Assembly (NCBI GenBank): GCA_037693485.1
Contig: CM075348.1
Span: forward strand, 34,838,501 to 34,902,500
From: Kitagawia praeruptora
Lineage: Eukaryota; Streptophyta; Magnoliopsida; Apiales; Apiaceae
DNA length: 64,000 bases
Direction: 5' to 3'
Both the position numbers and the translations under genes were made by a program. The notes under the pieces were generated by a model. It was given only the letters and a program-made list of their open reading frames with translations, was not told the origin of the DNA and ran no database searches. Positions 10,886-23,960 of the stretch are shown piece after piece. The stretch's first letter is position 1. Each line of letters opens with the position of its first letter.

Positions 10886-11145
10886 TACAAGCCCTCAGAG
10901 CAAAACTTATATATAAAAATAGTGACACATTGATAAATATTTTCAATATATATAAAACAACCCCAATTCACTCAGAAAAGGAAAGCTAAAATCACGCCAA
11001 CAAAGACTCCTAAACTATATCATAAAAATCAGGAAAAGAAAAATATATCCCTAAAATCAATCTAAGCACACACATAAGGATTGTATAATCTGTACATATA
11101 TAGATTTTCGTTCATAAATCTCTAGTGCAGCGGTAATCTGATTCA

Positions 11146-11176
<31 letters not shown>

Positions 11177-12099
11177 GGCTCATGCTCGAGGGAGAACCTT
11201 GTTAACTGGGAGAACTGAGAGACCGCATCTAAATCCATTGATTTGATTTTGATCTAATGGCTTACAATTCACAACTATTAATTTAAAAGAAATTAACAAC
11301 TCCTCCATTTTTACCTAAAAGGACAATTATGTCATTCAATAATTTGGAAGAATCCTCCGTCAGATATGATGTCTAATTGTTGATCAATTATCTTGTTTCC
11401 TTCAATTTTCTTATACCAATTTGATTCCTATTCTCGCTATTAATTAATAAAAAAATTTGACTTCTTCCTTGATCTACTCTATGCACTATCAATCTTTTTA
11501 TAAAAGGTAATAAATTAAAATAAATTTCATATGCCACTACCATATTTAGAAAAGGAAACAAATCAAACCATTATATCAATGTTATAAATAGAAACCTACA
11601 ATCAAATTTGAATTTAAACTAATGAAATCTTTCTTTTATTTTCTAAATAACACTTAAAAAAATCTTATTTTTGAAAAAGTACATTAAAACAACACGGGGT
11701 AAAAAATCCGAAAAATCCAAATAGATTTTGAAATGATAAAAGATCTATATTTTTAAGATAAATAATTTCTTTTTTATAAAAAAAATGAGATTCTTTCTAA
11801 TACAATTTTATTACAATAGAAGTAGGAGAACACACTTAGACCAACACTTTAAAAAATATATGTTACTTATCTTCTATTTTTTGCAATTTAAAATATATGT
11901 TACTTCTCTCTTTTTTTTAAAGATTCCATAAAATGTTTTTAGTAATAAGAAATGATTCTTTGAAATGTAAATTTAAAAAAAATATGTGATGAGAAACTTG
12001 ATAAAAATGCAAAAACCAACGAAAATTATAAAAATAACAATGGGAATAATGTTTTTTGCGATTTGCTATGTTAATTCGAAATTCTTTAATGGAATTCTA

Positions 12100-14900
12100 T
12101 TATATTTATGGAATTTTTATTATTGTAAATTGATATAATGATTTGAAACACATAAGAGAATCTTGATGTATTAGATGATATTTTAATATGTAACTTAATT
12201 TTAAAAAAATGTATAATTTTTGTTTTTTGAAAAATGTATTAAAATATTATGTCCCCTACCAAGATTCTTTTAGGTGTTTTGTTAATTATTTTAAAATTTT
12301 AGTAATATTCTATTAAATATTTATATTAATTTTTAAAAGCTTTTGAGATTCTTCAAAGTATTATAATATTTCTATTTAAAAAATATATTTTTAAGTTTTG
12401 AGATTTTTTCAAATTATAGTTTAATTTTTTTTAAAACATGTAAGAGAATCTTGTAACAAGATATATCTAAATGTAACATGTAATAATTTTAGAAGAAATG
12501 TATATTTTTTTTAAAAAATAAGAAATATATAAAAATATTTTAATACATCAAGATTCTCTTAGATGTTTTGGTTAATTACTTTGAAATCGTAATACTTCTT
12601 TATTAGATATTTATATTAAAATTCTATTAAATATTTTATTAATATAAAATAAGTTTTGAATATAGTTAGGTATAGGTACAACACTATAAATTTACCCCAC
12701 TAAGATTCTTTTAGGTGTTTTATTAATTATTTTAAAATTGTAGTGTTATTTTATTAAATATATAAATTAATTTTTTAAAATTTTTGAGATTCTTCAAAGT
12801 ATTATAGTATTTATATTTAGAATAATATTTTTAATTTTTGAGATTTTTTTCAATTAGAATTTAATTTGTTTTAAAACGAGAATTTGGTGTGTTACATAAT
12901 ATTTTTAAGTTTTGACAATTTTTTAAATTATAGTTTAACTTTTTTTTTGAAACACGTAAGAGAATGGTGTGTCACAAAATATATCTAAATGTAACATAAT
13001 TTTAGATGAAATGTATATTTTTTTTAAAAAAAATAAGAAATATATAAAAATATTGTAATACACTAAGATTCTCTTAGGTGTTTTACTTTGAAATCGTAAT
13101 ACTGCTCTATTAGTTATTTATATTAAATTTCTATTAAATATTTTATTAATATAAAATAAGTTTTGAATAGAATTTTGAATATATTGTTATAACCCAACAA
13201 GCGAATATAAAAAAATATAAAATAAATTAAATATACAAAAATTGTGCGAAATACTTAATAAGTTTCATGTTGTAAAAATGACATAAAACTGTTACTATAA
13301 ATAATTAACATCGTTTGAATAAAACACTTAAGAGAATAAATTGATATAGTAATTTAAAACACGTAAGAGAATCTTAATGCATTTTATAATATTTCTACAG
13401 CTTAATTTTAAAAGAAATGTATTAATATTCTTTGGAAAAAATAAGTATATTAAAATATTATTAATTACACCAAGATTCTCTTAAGTATTTTTTAGTTTGT
13501 TTAGATTTTATTGATCACATTCATTGATTGGGAACACGTAAAAGAATCTTGTATTACATAATATTTTTATATCTAACTTAAATTTAAAAACAATTGTGTC
13601 ATTATTTTTAAGAAAAATATAGAACTATTTTGTAATATCGAGATTCTTTTAAGTGTTTTGTTAGTTATTTGAAATAATAATATTACTTATCAAAAATTTA
13701 CATTAAGATTCTTTTAAATATTTTATTGATCTAAAATAAGTTTCGAATATAGTTATGTACAAGTTTAACGTTATAAATAATTCATGGAATATTTAAGAAT
13801 ATTTTTTGGCATTATAATTCAATTTTTTTTATAGCTTGCATTTTATAATAATTCTTGAAAAAATCTCAAAAGGATAATAAAAGAAAATAAATTGATACAT
13901 TTAGATGATAATTTATATGTAACTTAATTTTAAAAGAAATAATTGGTTTTCTTAAAATAAATATATAAAAATATTATGTAATACACCAAGATTAATCTCT
14001 TAGGTGTTTTGTTTATTATTTTAAAATTGTAATATAATTTAATTAGATATTTACATTTAAATTCTACTAAAATATTTTATTGGTATAAAATAATTTTCGG
14101 TATATGTACAAGTAGAGCACTATAAATAATTTATCCAATATTTAAAAAAAATTATGCAATATTTTTCCAAATTAAAATTCAATTTTTATAGCATGTCTTT
14201 TAAAACAATCTCAAAGAAATCTCAAAAAATAATAATAAAAGTAAATAAATTGATATATTGATTTGAAACACGTAAAAGAATCTTGATGCACTTTATAATA
14301 TTTCTACATGTAGCTTAATTTTAAAAAAAATGTATAAATTTTCTTTTGAAAAAATAAGTGTATAAAAATATTATTAATTTCACCAAGATTCTTTTAGGTA
14401 TTTATTAGTTTTATTTATATTTTATTGATTGGAAACACGTAAAAGAATTTTGGTGTGTTACATAATATATTTATATGTAACTTAAATTTAAAAAAATTTG
14501 CATATTATTTTTGAAAGATTCTGTTAGATGTTCTTACATTCTTTTAAAATATTATTAATTACACCAAGATTCTTTTAGGTGTTTTGTGTAAATTATTCTC
14601 TTTGATTCTCTTAATTTTTAATAAATTTTTTACTTAACTTTTCGGACATTCTTTAAGGTGTTTTAAAGAATACAAGATATTAATTTTATTACATTTTAAA
14701 GTTTAAGATTCTTTAAGATGTCTTGAAGATTCTGTAAAGTGTTTTACTATCATTGTGAGATTTCGTTAAAGTGCATGTTTTAATATCGTTTTGAAATTTT
14801 CTAAAATATTTTAACATTCTAATACTATTTTCTAATATCATTTTAAGATTTTCTTAAGTAGTTTAATTTTTTTAAATGTTTCAAAAATTCTCTAAAGTGT
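12100..14900. repeat. AT-rich array of a ~20-bp motif in alternating orientation
   Basis: The word caagattcTCTTAggtgttt and its reverse form aaacacgTAAGAgaatcttg recur about nine and seven times, at roughly 150-450 bp intervals and often as facing pairs. Forward copies lie near 12260, 12550, 12705, 13065, 13470, 13640, 13988, 14385 and 14566. Reverse copies lie near 12147, 12435, 12945, 13358, 13530, 14268 and 14425. The intervening sequence is more than 80% A+T and diverged. No coding potential. Confidence 0.7.
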
Positions 14901-15461
14901 TTTAGATAATTTAAAATTAAAATTATTAACTTAAAAAAAATTATATATAATATTTAGTAAAAAATCAATAAAAAACACCTCCACAAAAATTTGAAAGAAC
15001 ATCTAATAGAATTTTAAAATGTTACATAGTGAATGACTATCTAAAATCTCACAATATTAATAAAAAGAGAATCCAAGACGACTGCTACTAGAACACCATA
15101 TCATAAATTTTTACGATGTTTCCACGACACCAAACTCAATCATCAGATCTTCCATATCATACATTTTTAGAGGGTGACTTTTACTGCGTTTTACCATAGC
15201 AAACTGTGCTTTAAAAAGCTCCCGCTTGCCGATTCCATAGTTGTCAGTTGTCAAAGTCGCAAGTGACTTTTACTTTTGTCTATGGTTTTGCAAGTTCATC
15301 TCGTAGTCTGATTCCAACAACATGAAATGACTGATAAGCCTCGTAGAATTCTTTGGCTGTAAATCTGTAAGGCTCATCTCTGTATAACCAGTAGTGCTTC
15401 TGATCTTTCTTTGATGTCACCTGCATATTTTATAAAACTTCCTCTCAGAAAAATATCATGC

Positions 15462-16520
15462 TTATATTTCATATACAACTTTAACAAGTGGCACAAGGTT
15501 ATGATCAGCACAGATCAGTCCTATATATATCAGGCTGTGCCTTGCTGGGATTTCATCACTACAGGTCCAATCAAAGGAGTCTGTTGTAAGAACTGCGGCA
15601 ACAACTGATATAATTGGGATTGCTGGCGTGTATTTGGCAACTAGCTTTGTTGTAGTCCCACCACGAGTCAGCACAACAATGAGTTTCGTTCTTGCCTTGT
15701 TGGCTGCTCGAACAGCATAAAATGCAAGACTCTCCATTGGGCTCATTGGCAGATGGGTTGCCTTTATCATCTCCTTGAATATAGACCCATAGTGAAGCGA
15801 AGACTCTGCCTCGATACAAATACGAGCCATAGTTTTCATAGTAATTTCAGTATATGACCTAGCTGCACTTTCCCCACTGAGCATGACACAGTCAGTCCCG
15901 TTTAGGACAGCATTAGCAACATCAGTGGCCTCAACACGGGTGGGACGAGACTTGATCATTGATTCAAGCATCTGAGTGGCAGATACCAATGGCTTTCCAG
16001 CAAGATTACACTTATAAATCATCATCTTATATGCCAATAGGGATTTCCATTCCAAGATCACCACGAGCAACCATAAATGAGTTCTTCTCACGCAAGATTT
16101 CGTGTTGATAACTCCCTCCTGATTCTCCAGCAAGGGATTAATCACAAGATGTCATTATGACAAGTGTATTGATTATAAAGAGTACCACTAGATATCTACT
16201 ATAAAACTCAGCATGTCAATGACGTCCCATAAGAAGCTAAACATGCATAATATTAATGACCAAATTTTGTTGGCACACAATACAACACATTTTTTCATTT
16301 AAGCAAAGATACCTACACACCTTTGACATCAACTGTAGAGTTTTGGCATGGTGCCCAAGGACCTTTCGAACATTAACAAGGTCTGAACCCTTGCGAACAA
16401 ACGAGAGTGCAATCATGTCAATCGATCTTGTTCGGAACACCGCACAACAAGATGTCTTTCTTGTCTTTTTCTGTAAGTATTGGGAGATCCACAACACCAC
16501 CAGGAGGATTCACATTAAAA
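15462..16520 (-). pseudogene. Captured cytosolic pyruvate kinase fragment
   Basis: Minus-strand translation gives pieces of pyruvate kinase in order: GGVVDLPILTEKDK (about 16490), DMIALSFVRKGSDLVNVRKVLG (16380), MVARGDLGMEIP (16040), then KMMIYKCNLAGKPLVSATQMLESMIKS, NAVLNGTDCVMLSGESAA and SFDWTCSDEIPARHSLIY (15530). These belong to the A and C domains of the glycolytic enzyme. Reading frames shift between pieces and the protein's N- and C-termini are missing. An exon boundary at 16320/16321 (AAG then GT on the minus strand) followed by about 170 bp of non-coding sequence shows an intron was carried along, pointing to DNA-level capture, not retroposition. Confidence 0.85.
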
Positions 16521-17391
16521 ATCAATACTCAAATTAAAAATCAATACCCCTAACTCATAAATCCAACACAATTTTTTAGATGATCCATGTATTTCACTTA
16601 ATGGAGAGAACACACATTTACATATTGGTGTGGTTCTAGAGCAACACAAATCAAGTGAGACCAGAAATCAGTTCACAAAATAAAGAGTCACGGATTCAAA
16701 TGAAGTAGAATACAAAATTGGATGCTACGAGATCATTGACATTAATACATCACCTGAACCCAAAACTATCCAAATTGTTAGAATACATAACAGAATCTTC
16801 ATGTATATCAACATACGCAGTAGAACACACAGAAACACACTTTTAACCTATAAAGATATCCATAACAATCATAAAAAATTATGCTTCCTTACTCATTCAT
16901 TGTTGTAGTTTTCTGCTCCATTTTTCCTTTCTCGAATGTTTTATCAAGCTGTTAACATATACGTGTTTGTAACGTCAGTTACTGATCTTCGATATGGAGA
17001 ATCATTTCCTTAAATTAACAAAATCAAGAATTTTGTCAATCTAAAATTGATGAGATATGTTTCCATGATTAAAAGATTCGGTAAAATATTCTATGTAATT
17101 AGTCCATATATTTCATGATAATAACAGATTTGCCATTGGATATTATTATTATTTATTATTAATATTTGATAATAATGGATGGTCTAAGATTGGGTCTCTT
17201 GGTTTTCTTGATAGGGAGGTTCTCCCTCGAACTCTACTCATATATATATATATATATTACAATAGATATTGAGTTAAAGAATGATATCATACCTATTCGT
17301 CGTTGATGATCGATTGTCTCCAATTGTCTCTCAAGATTTATTTAATAATAAAATGTAGATTAAATGAAATTGATCAGGGTTTAGTTAGATG

Positions 17392-19252
17392 CACTACAAG
17401 AAATATGGGCTATTGCAACGCCAAAAAAGTGTCATATTAGACCCCAAATGTGTTACAATAGAGGTTTTTCAACATTTTTGCCAAAATTCAGCGTTGCAAT
17501 GTGTTACGTTTTTGTGCAAAGAACTCTGTTGCAGCTTCAATCTCCTCGATTGAGTACTTTCTGTACCTGACATCTGTTAAGTTCAAAAAAAAAGAGTAAG
17601 GGACTACATATTGTTAAGTTCCAAAAACCTTGCTTAAATATGCATATTTCCAACTGGCTTCCATAACAATAAAGTGAAGATCCTACATAGATTAAGGAAG
17701 TTATTTTCTACCACTTAATGATGCTAAACAAGGTTTTGCAAATTACAGTTTAAAGTAACAAACTTTGATTCACCTTTTCTTTACAGTTATTTAGCTGCAA
17801 GCATAACATTCTAAAATAATCAGTAGCAACCCTTTCGGAAAAAATGACAAAACTTGAACAACATACTCTGCACAATAAAACAAAATCTTATAATCATATT
17901 TGGCTATTTGCTACTACATTTCAGAAAATGCAGATTGTGCTTGGTTCAACTAAATGGGGACCAATAAAGTTCTCTGCATAGAAATTCAAGTTCAAGTATG
18001 ACACTGAATGGATCTTAGCTGACGCTACTGGCAATAGAGTGAAAAAAGAAAAATCTTATGCCTTGTAACAGATACATATATAATTACCAAATATATAAAC
18101 TTTAGCTATATGATCACATTGATACATATATAATTACCAAATATATAAACTTTAGCATGTACTTGCAAAAGCAAACAGAAATCGTATCAATACTTTGGCA
18201 TGAATCAAAATTTTAGTATATGAATAGTAGCATATCACAATGATGACACTGACAACAGTTTCATAACTCACAATTTTTTTTGCCTTCAACATCATCAATT
18301 AAGTGAAAACAATAATTAGAACATTCCACTCCTTTTAGTCACAAATACCTCTTATACTAATCGTATCAAAATTACTAATAAAAAGTAAACACCAGCTGAT
18401 GTTAAGTAAACAAAATTATTACAAAGTTAGCTCAAGATTCCCATTAATTAACACAAAACCTACTAATTACTAACACCAAATTACCAATAATTTAGCATAA
18501 AATTAATAATTAATAACAAAAAAGAACAAAAAAATACCTTGAAATCTTCAAATACTAGCTTTATCCGCACAAAATAAATAAGAGAAAATTAAGAGCACAA
18601 AATATCACAGAACAAGTATAATCGAAATAAGTAAATACATATATATACATATATGATCGAACATAATCGAAAAAAGTTTGATACTTTACCTTTAATTAAA
18701 TCTTTGCTCTAATCAGTTTTGGGGTTTGGCTCCAATCAATTTTAGGGATTTAAGAGAGGTGTGACAGGTGAATGAGTGAAATATAGGGATTCAAGAGAGG
18801 TGTGATAGATGAGTGAGAGAGAGGTGAATTAGAGAGATGAGTGACAGAGGGCAAATGAGCGAGGGGTGAATTAGAGAGATGAGCGAGAGATGTGTGCAGG
18901 AGAGAGAGATGTGCGAGAGAGTCCTCTGAGAGAGTGAGATAGAGTTTTTTCTGATAAGATTTTTTTTTGTGTAATAAAAATTTTGGTACCAAATGTTTTG
19001 GTTCCAATTATTAGAAGCCCGCCCAAATATTTTGGTAAGTTGATCAAAAGTGTAAACTATATTGTAACACTTTTCTAAAAGTGTTGCAATTGTTCTATAT
19101 GTGTCAAAATAAATATTCGGTTGTAACGTTTTCTTATTTGTTGCAACACTTATCAAAATATTGCAATTGATTAGCAAATTTTTTGTTTATAGCAACACTT
19201 TATGTAACACAAATGTATCTAGGGCTTGCAATAGCCCATATTTCTTGTAGTG
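17392..19252. mobile_element. Non-autonomous CACTA (En/Spm) element
   Basis: Both ends begin CACTACAAGAAAT when read inward, with inverted repeats of about 27 bp (cactacaagaaatatgggct at both ends, then diverging). A 3-bp target duplication ATG flanks it at 17389-17391 and 19253-19255. Subterminal words such as gttgcaa and gtaacactttt recur near both ends, as is usual for CACTA elements. No transposase is encoded. A minus-strand open frame at about 18750-19000 is a GAGAGAGGTGA-type low-complexity repeat, not a gene. Confidence 0.92.
18071..18156. repeat. 50-bp tandem duplication inside the CACTA element
   Basis: A 36-bp block starting gatacatatataattacc occurs at 18071 and again at 18121, identical in both copies. 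Confidence 0.9.
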
Positions 19253-19493
19253 ATGGGTTAGCTAGGCGAGATGGATTGGGTCAGATTAATGGGTACATTT
19301 GGCAAAAACTAACGGCTCAATTTTAATGGTCAAAGATACTCAACGATCGGGTAAGCTTTAGTCAGACAGTACGATCTTAGGATTGTAAGATTTATTCAAA
19401 GCATGTTTGGAAATAGCAAAATGTCCTTACTTGGCATACGACATTTTTTATTTTAATAAATTCAAATAAAAAGGTAAACACTTTTTAATATTA

Positions 19494-20768
19494 TCTATAT
19501 AAAGAAATATGCTATATCATAAGATTGTTATTGAGTGAATAAAATAGAAATATCAAATTTGAATTATTATTATGTCACATAAAATTATTAAATAACAAGG
19601 GGATAATTGTGAGCCAATAAACCCCCTGTGAAATTAAATGGGAAATAATGAGTTTTTGTGGTGAATCGAACCTAGAACCTCCTCTACACAAGTTATCCTA
19701 CCAACCACCGTGCTACATGAACTTTTTTATTTTGAGTTAAAATTTTTTTTACATAAACCCGACCTCTCCATTATCTTATTTTTTACTATTATTTTAAAAA
19801 TATTATATTTTAGCTTTCACAATATGGTACACATCCATCCATTCTTTCTACATATAATAAGAGAACAAGGGGATTTTTAGGGGGGTTTTGAGCCAATAAA
19901 TCCTCTATGAAATTACAGTTATACCCTTACAAGTTATAAAATTACATGAAATTTCACTCTCTTATTTAAATGAAAAAAATGAGTAAATTTTATTTTTGTG
20001 GTAAATCGTACCTAGAACATCCTCTACACAATTTATCCTACTAACCTTTGTGCTGCATGGACTTTATTATTTTGAGTTAATAAACTTTTTACACAAACCC
20101 GACCTCTCCATTATCTTATTTTTACTATTATTTTAATTTTTTAGTAAAAATAATGGTGACTCATATTATTTTAAAAATATTATATTTTAGGTTTCACAAT
20201 ATGATACACAATCTATCTATTACTATAAATTAAACCACAACACAAGTGCAAAAAGTGTCATTTTAATGGTTGTGAACTTACGATAATATTTCTATATGTT
20301 TAAAAATTACAAAAGCACCATCCCTTTAATATTTATGCAAACAATATATGAAATATGTTGGTGTTAGGAATCAGCCCTCTCATAATTTCGGATTATAATT
20401 CTATGCGACTTATATATTTTGATGAGATATTTAAAGAAATAAATATTAAGGAGCGAACTTATTTTATCTGGAAAGTATTGTATGATGAGTATTATTCACA
20501 TCGATGAAATATCTTTTTATCATTGTTCTAAAAGAAATTGTGTTATAACCTATACAATATATTTATATGCTATAAAACATCCTTTTTTTATGCTCATATG
20601 ATCTATACATAAATAAAAAAAATACATAAATTAAAATACTGATATTATAATATGTATGAACATAAAATGTGCAATTATATTAAAAAAAATCCTTAAATCG
20701 TAAAATTATACAGAATTTATAGCAATTGCTAGAGGATGACCCGTGCCTCGCACGGGTTATTATGCTAG
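19494..20768 (+). mobile_element. Non-autonomous Helitron (or tandem Helitrons) with reiterated 5' ends
   Basis: The 3' end is clear: an 8-bp stem ACCCGTGC / GCACGGGT with loop CTC (20739-20757), then CTAG at 20765-20768 followed by T. TC-type 5' starts preceded by A occur at 19494 (TCTATATAAAG) and at 20216 (TCTATTACTATAAATTAAAC). A third, preceded by T, lies at 19847. The blocks after the first and second starts are diverged duplicates that share gtgagccaataaa, a tRNA-like stretch and acccgacctctccattatctt. The minimal element is 20216-20768 (553 bp); the outer reading is 1,275 bp. Confidence 0.7.
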
Positions 20769-20868
20769 TTTTAAATATGAATGTTAAAACATTTATAGAT
20801 AGATTAGTATGAGAGAATTAGCAAAGTAGATCCTCCACAAATGTTTGACCCTCCCCTACCCCATGGAC

Positions 20869-21501
20869 AGGGGTGGCAATTTCCGACCCAACCCGAAACA
20901 TGACACGAACCCAACACGAAAAAAAACGAATTTGGGTCAACAAATATTCAAATCGAAACTACTAGTTATAATCAGACACGAACCCGAAACCCGAAAATGT
21001 CCCGAAAATTAATGAACGTTCTTTTTATAACCCTGCTTTTGAAATAATTTATGTTTAAAATAACTAAATTTAAGTACAATAAAGTTATTTTTACGTGCAA
21101 TGGTAGAGTAGACTCACTAGTTAATTTATATTTATTTAATAGTAATAACAATATTTTCTATATGTCATGCCCTTTTTTACACCTCGCAAAGTGGGTACAG
21201 TACATATTATATATTTGAATTGTAACTTTTACGTGTGATGAAAGAGAAATGAACTGTTTTTTCTTAAAATTTCTGCAAAAGCAATCATTCCCTATAAATC
21301 AGGACAGTGTGAGTATATATAATATAAGAGCATATTTTCAATCACTCTAAAAAATATTTGAGATGGTGAAACCCGAAATGACCCGAAACCCGACACGAAC
21401 CCGGTAGATACGAGTTAGGGTTAGAAAAAAATCAACCCGAAACAACCAGGTATAATCTGACCCGACACGAACCCGACCCAAAACCCAAAATTGCCACCCC
21501 T
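20869..21501. mobile_element. Non-autonomous hAT-like element with acccgaaa-type interior
   Basis: The ends aggggtggcaatt (left) and the reverse of aattgccacccct (right) are inverted repeats. Subterminal regions are strings of acccgaaac, acacgaaccc and related words in facing orientation. I found no clean target duplication. No coding capacity. Confidence 0.6.
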
Positions 21502-21509
21502 ACCCATAG

Positions 21510-22260
21510 CGACACATTGTCTGCCGTAATTTTTTTTTAATCAAAACGCCTAATACACAATTTTGTATGCCGCATTGGGGGTGTTTTATACCAAATTTTA
21601 GAAATTGGGTAGGCAGGGCAATGAAAATTGGAAATGGTCCATTTTGGACCATCATCCAAATAAAATTATAAATATAAAGTATAAATTTTCTTATATCCAA
21701 ATAAATTCAAATTTTAAAAAATTAGTTCATGTTTTATATATGATAACACATGTCTTATAAAACACAAATAAAAAAAATCAGAATCCTTTCATATTTAAAA
21801 TTTTTAATAAGGTAAATACTTAACAATTGGGAAAGAAAGTTCAATTAATTCTTTAAAATTGTGATACTATCATGAAAGTTTGATATAAATATTTCAAATG
21901 AAATACAAATATAATACTGAAACACAATATATAGTTGTAAAAATAAGAAATAAGTAACTTCTTTTAAAAATATATACTGAAAACAATTATTTATTTTTTT
22001 ACCTGAAAATAAAAGTTAACATTAATTTTTATAATCAGTACATATTTTCAATATGTATAAACATATGAATTTTTTTTAAATGAATTACTTATTATTTATT
22101 TTAAGAAACCCAAACGGGCCAATGGATTTATGAACAAATGTAGACATAAATGTCTATAAATTGAAAAATTAAATAAATGTACAACCATTTTGATTTTCTT
22201 AAAACAAATCATATTCAATAATAACAAAAAATAATAATTATAAAAAAGATATAACAATTA
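21510..22260. other. Gene-less AT-rich stretch
   Basis: Low-complexity AT-rich DNA with no recognisable gene or element boundary. Confidence 0.4.
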
Positions 22261-22269
22261 GGAGTAATA

Positions 22270-23960
22270 ATCAATACAATTTGTAAAACAACACATTTCA
22301 ATATCAGGAGAGAGTGCGGATATTACACATTTACAGTTTGTGGACGATTCTGTTTTATTCTTGGAGGATTCTGTGGCATGTATTCGTGAAATTAAGCGAA
22401 TCTTGCAGTGTTTCCAAGTATTAACGGGTTTAAAGATATACTTCACAAAGAGTAGTTTATATTTGTTGCATAATGATCACGACAAAGTGGAGAGATGGGC
22501 AAAGATTCTGGGTTGTAAGGTGGGAACCTATCCCATTAAGTATCTTGGGGCACAGGTGGCTTTGTCGCCAAGGAAACAGATTTTTTGGAGACCTCTGATT
22601 GAAAAAGTAAAGACCAAATCACAGTTGATTGAAAAAAGATCTTGAGATGAGAAAAAAAGGAAACATGAATATCAAATCACAGTTGATGAGAGGAATTATG
22701 AACATTGTGAAGTCAGGGGACATGCTGAACTTGTTTGGTACTAAACAGTTTAGATGGCTAATAAAAGGGGGAAATAATTGTTTATTTTGGAAGGATAGGT
22801 GGCTGCCTATAGGTATTTTAGAGGAATTATACCCAAAATTGTTCAACATTTCATGTATGAAAGAGTGTAAGGTACGAGAGATGATTGATATAATCAGAAG
22901 CGGTGAGAATGCGAAAAAGAGGTTGTGGGCTAGGCCTTTGTGACAAAGAGATTTGGAATCAAGTTGTTGGTCAAGTGGAAATGCAGAATTTACATTCAGG
23001 AGAAGATAAGATTGTATGGCTTCGGGTTGGAGAGGAATACAGTGTTAAAAAATCATACAAATTATTAACAAGGAATTCCGGAAAGCCAGACAACAGATGG
23101 CGATTTATTTGGCAGTTGAAGTTACCCCCTCGTACTACAGTTTTTATGTGGAAAGTGGTTCATAGAGTGCTCCCAACAAAGGCGTTTCTAGTCCACAGAA
23201 CAAATATGAATATGGATTTTAATTGTTTACAGTGTCACGGGATAGAGGAAAATATTGAGCATGTGTTGTGGGAATGTACCCTGGCAGTGCGAGCATAAGA
23301 GTATGTGCCATTGGTGGGATGTTCCATGGAATAGGAACGCGGTGTTTTGGACTTGGTTGTGGGTGGGGATCTGTCAAAGGTTTGAAAGGGAAGTGTATGA
23401 GGAATGTTTAGGGTCTAGTATTGAGTGAGACATTGTGGTCTTTGTGGTTACTTCGCAATCTTAACAGTTTTAATAACCAAATTGGGGAGAGGACCTAATA
23501 TTTTTGATTAAACAACGTCTGGGTTTGTGAAGCTGGATTTTGTACCTACTGATCTTATTGAATTATTGTAGGTAAATCCTAAGGGGGCAATTCTCTTGCA
23601 CAACAAAGAAAAATTCAAAAATTTAGTTCTCAATACGCATGAGGACTTAGTAGGATGATGGCTCATGGTTCGTTAGTGATAAGAGGTTAAAGCAGGGATT
23701 GGTGGATGGCTAATTGATGGGGAGAAAACATTATTTTTATTTTTCTGGTCCAGTGGATGTAAGAAATTCTTTTGAGATGGAATTGGAAGTAGTGAAATAT
23801 ATGTATCATAAGTTTGTGAATAGCACGTATAAGAAATCTTCGCTTAGAATTTTCTCGGATAGTCAAAAGGTGGTGAGTTTATTTTATTCTGAGAAATATA
23901 GAGTCAAGCCAAAAAATATGAGGATAGAATGTTTAGGGACTTTGATCGTAATTCTGTAAT
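22270..23960 (+). mobile_element. Degenerate LINE (L1-like non-LTR retrotransposon) remnant
   Basis: Plus-strand frames give the C-terminal part of a plant LINE reverse transcriptase (DDSVLFLEDS, RILQCFQVLTGLKI, YPIKYLGAQVALSPR, FWRPLIEKVK at about 22340-22620). A piece with GNNCLFWKDRWLP follows (22760-22810). Then comes a zf-RVT zinc-binding region (VWLRVGEEYSVKKSYKLL, RFIWQLKLPPRTTVFMWKV, CLQCHGIEENIEHVLWEC, 23010-23280) and RNase H-like IFSDSQKVV near 23860. The frame changes repeatedly and the endonuclease and most of the reverse transcriptase are missing. Not functional. Confidence 0.85.

Larger units (their letters stand above)
11177..17238. mobile_element. About 6-kb element inserted between (TA)n tracts, with captured gene fragment
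   Basis: The left (TA)n run (about 11158-11176) is followed by ggctcatgctcgagggagaa. The right end, read in reverse from the (TA)n run at about 17239-17257, begins gagtagagttcgagggagaa. The first 60 or so bases of the two ends remain imperfectly complementary (gagggagaacct and agagacc are shared). The interior holds an AT-rich motif array (12.1-14.9 kb) and a decayed minus-strand pyruvate kinase fragment (15.46-16.52 kb). No transposase was seen. The 62.2-kb insertion has the same style of ends. It resembles Micron-type microsatellite-associated elements; superfamily uncertain. Confidence 0.65.

Noticed and set aside
11900..15000. CRISPR-like array (regular repeats and spacers)
   Set aside because: The genome is a plant's; the motif alternates in orientation, spacing is irregular and spacers are AT-rich repeats.
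18750..19177. Minus-strand open frames with repeated SLAHLSNSPL-like protein
   Set aside because: They are translations of a gagagaggtga-type low-complexity repeat inside the CACTA element.
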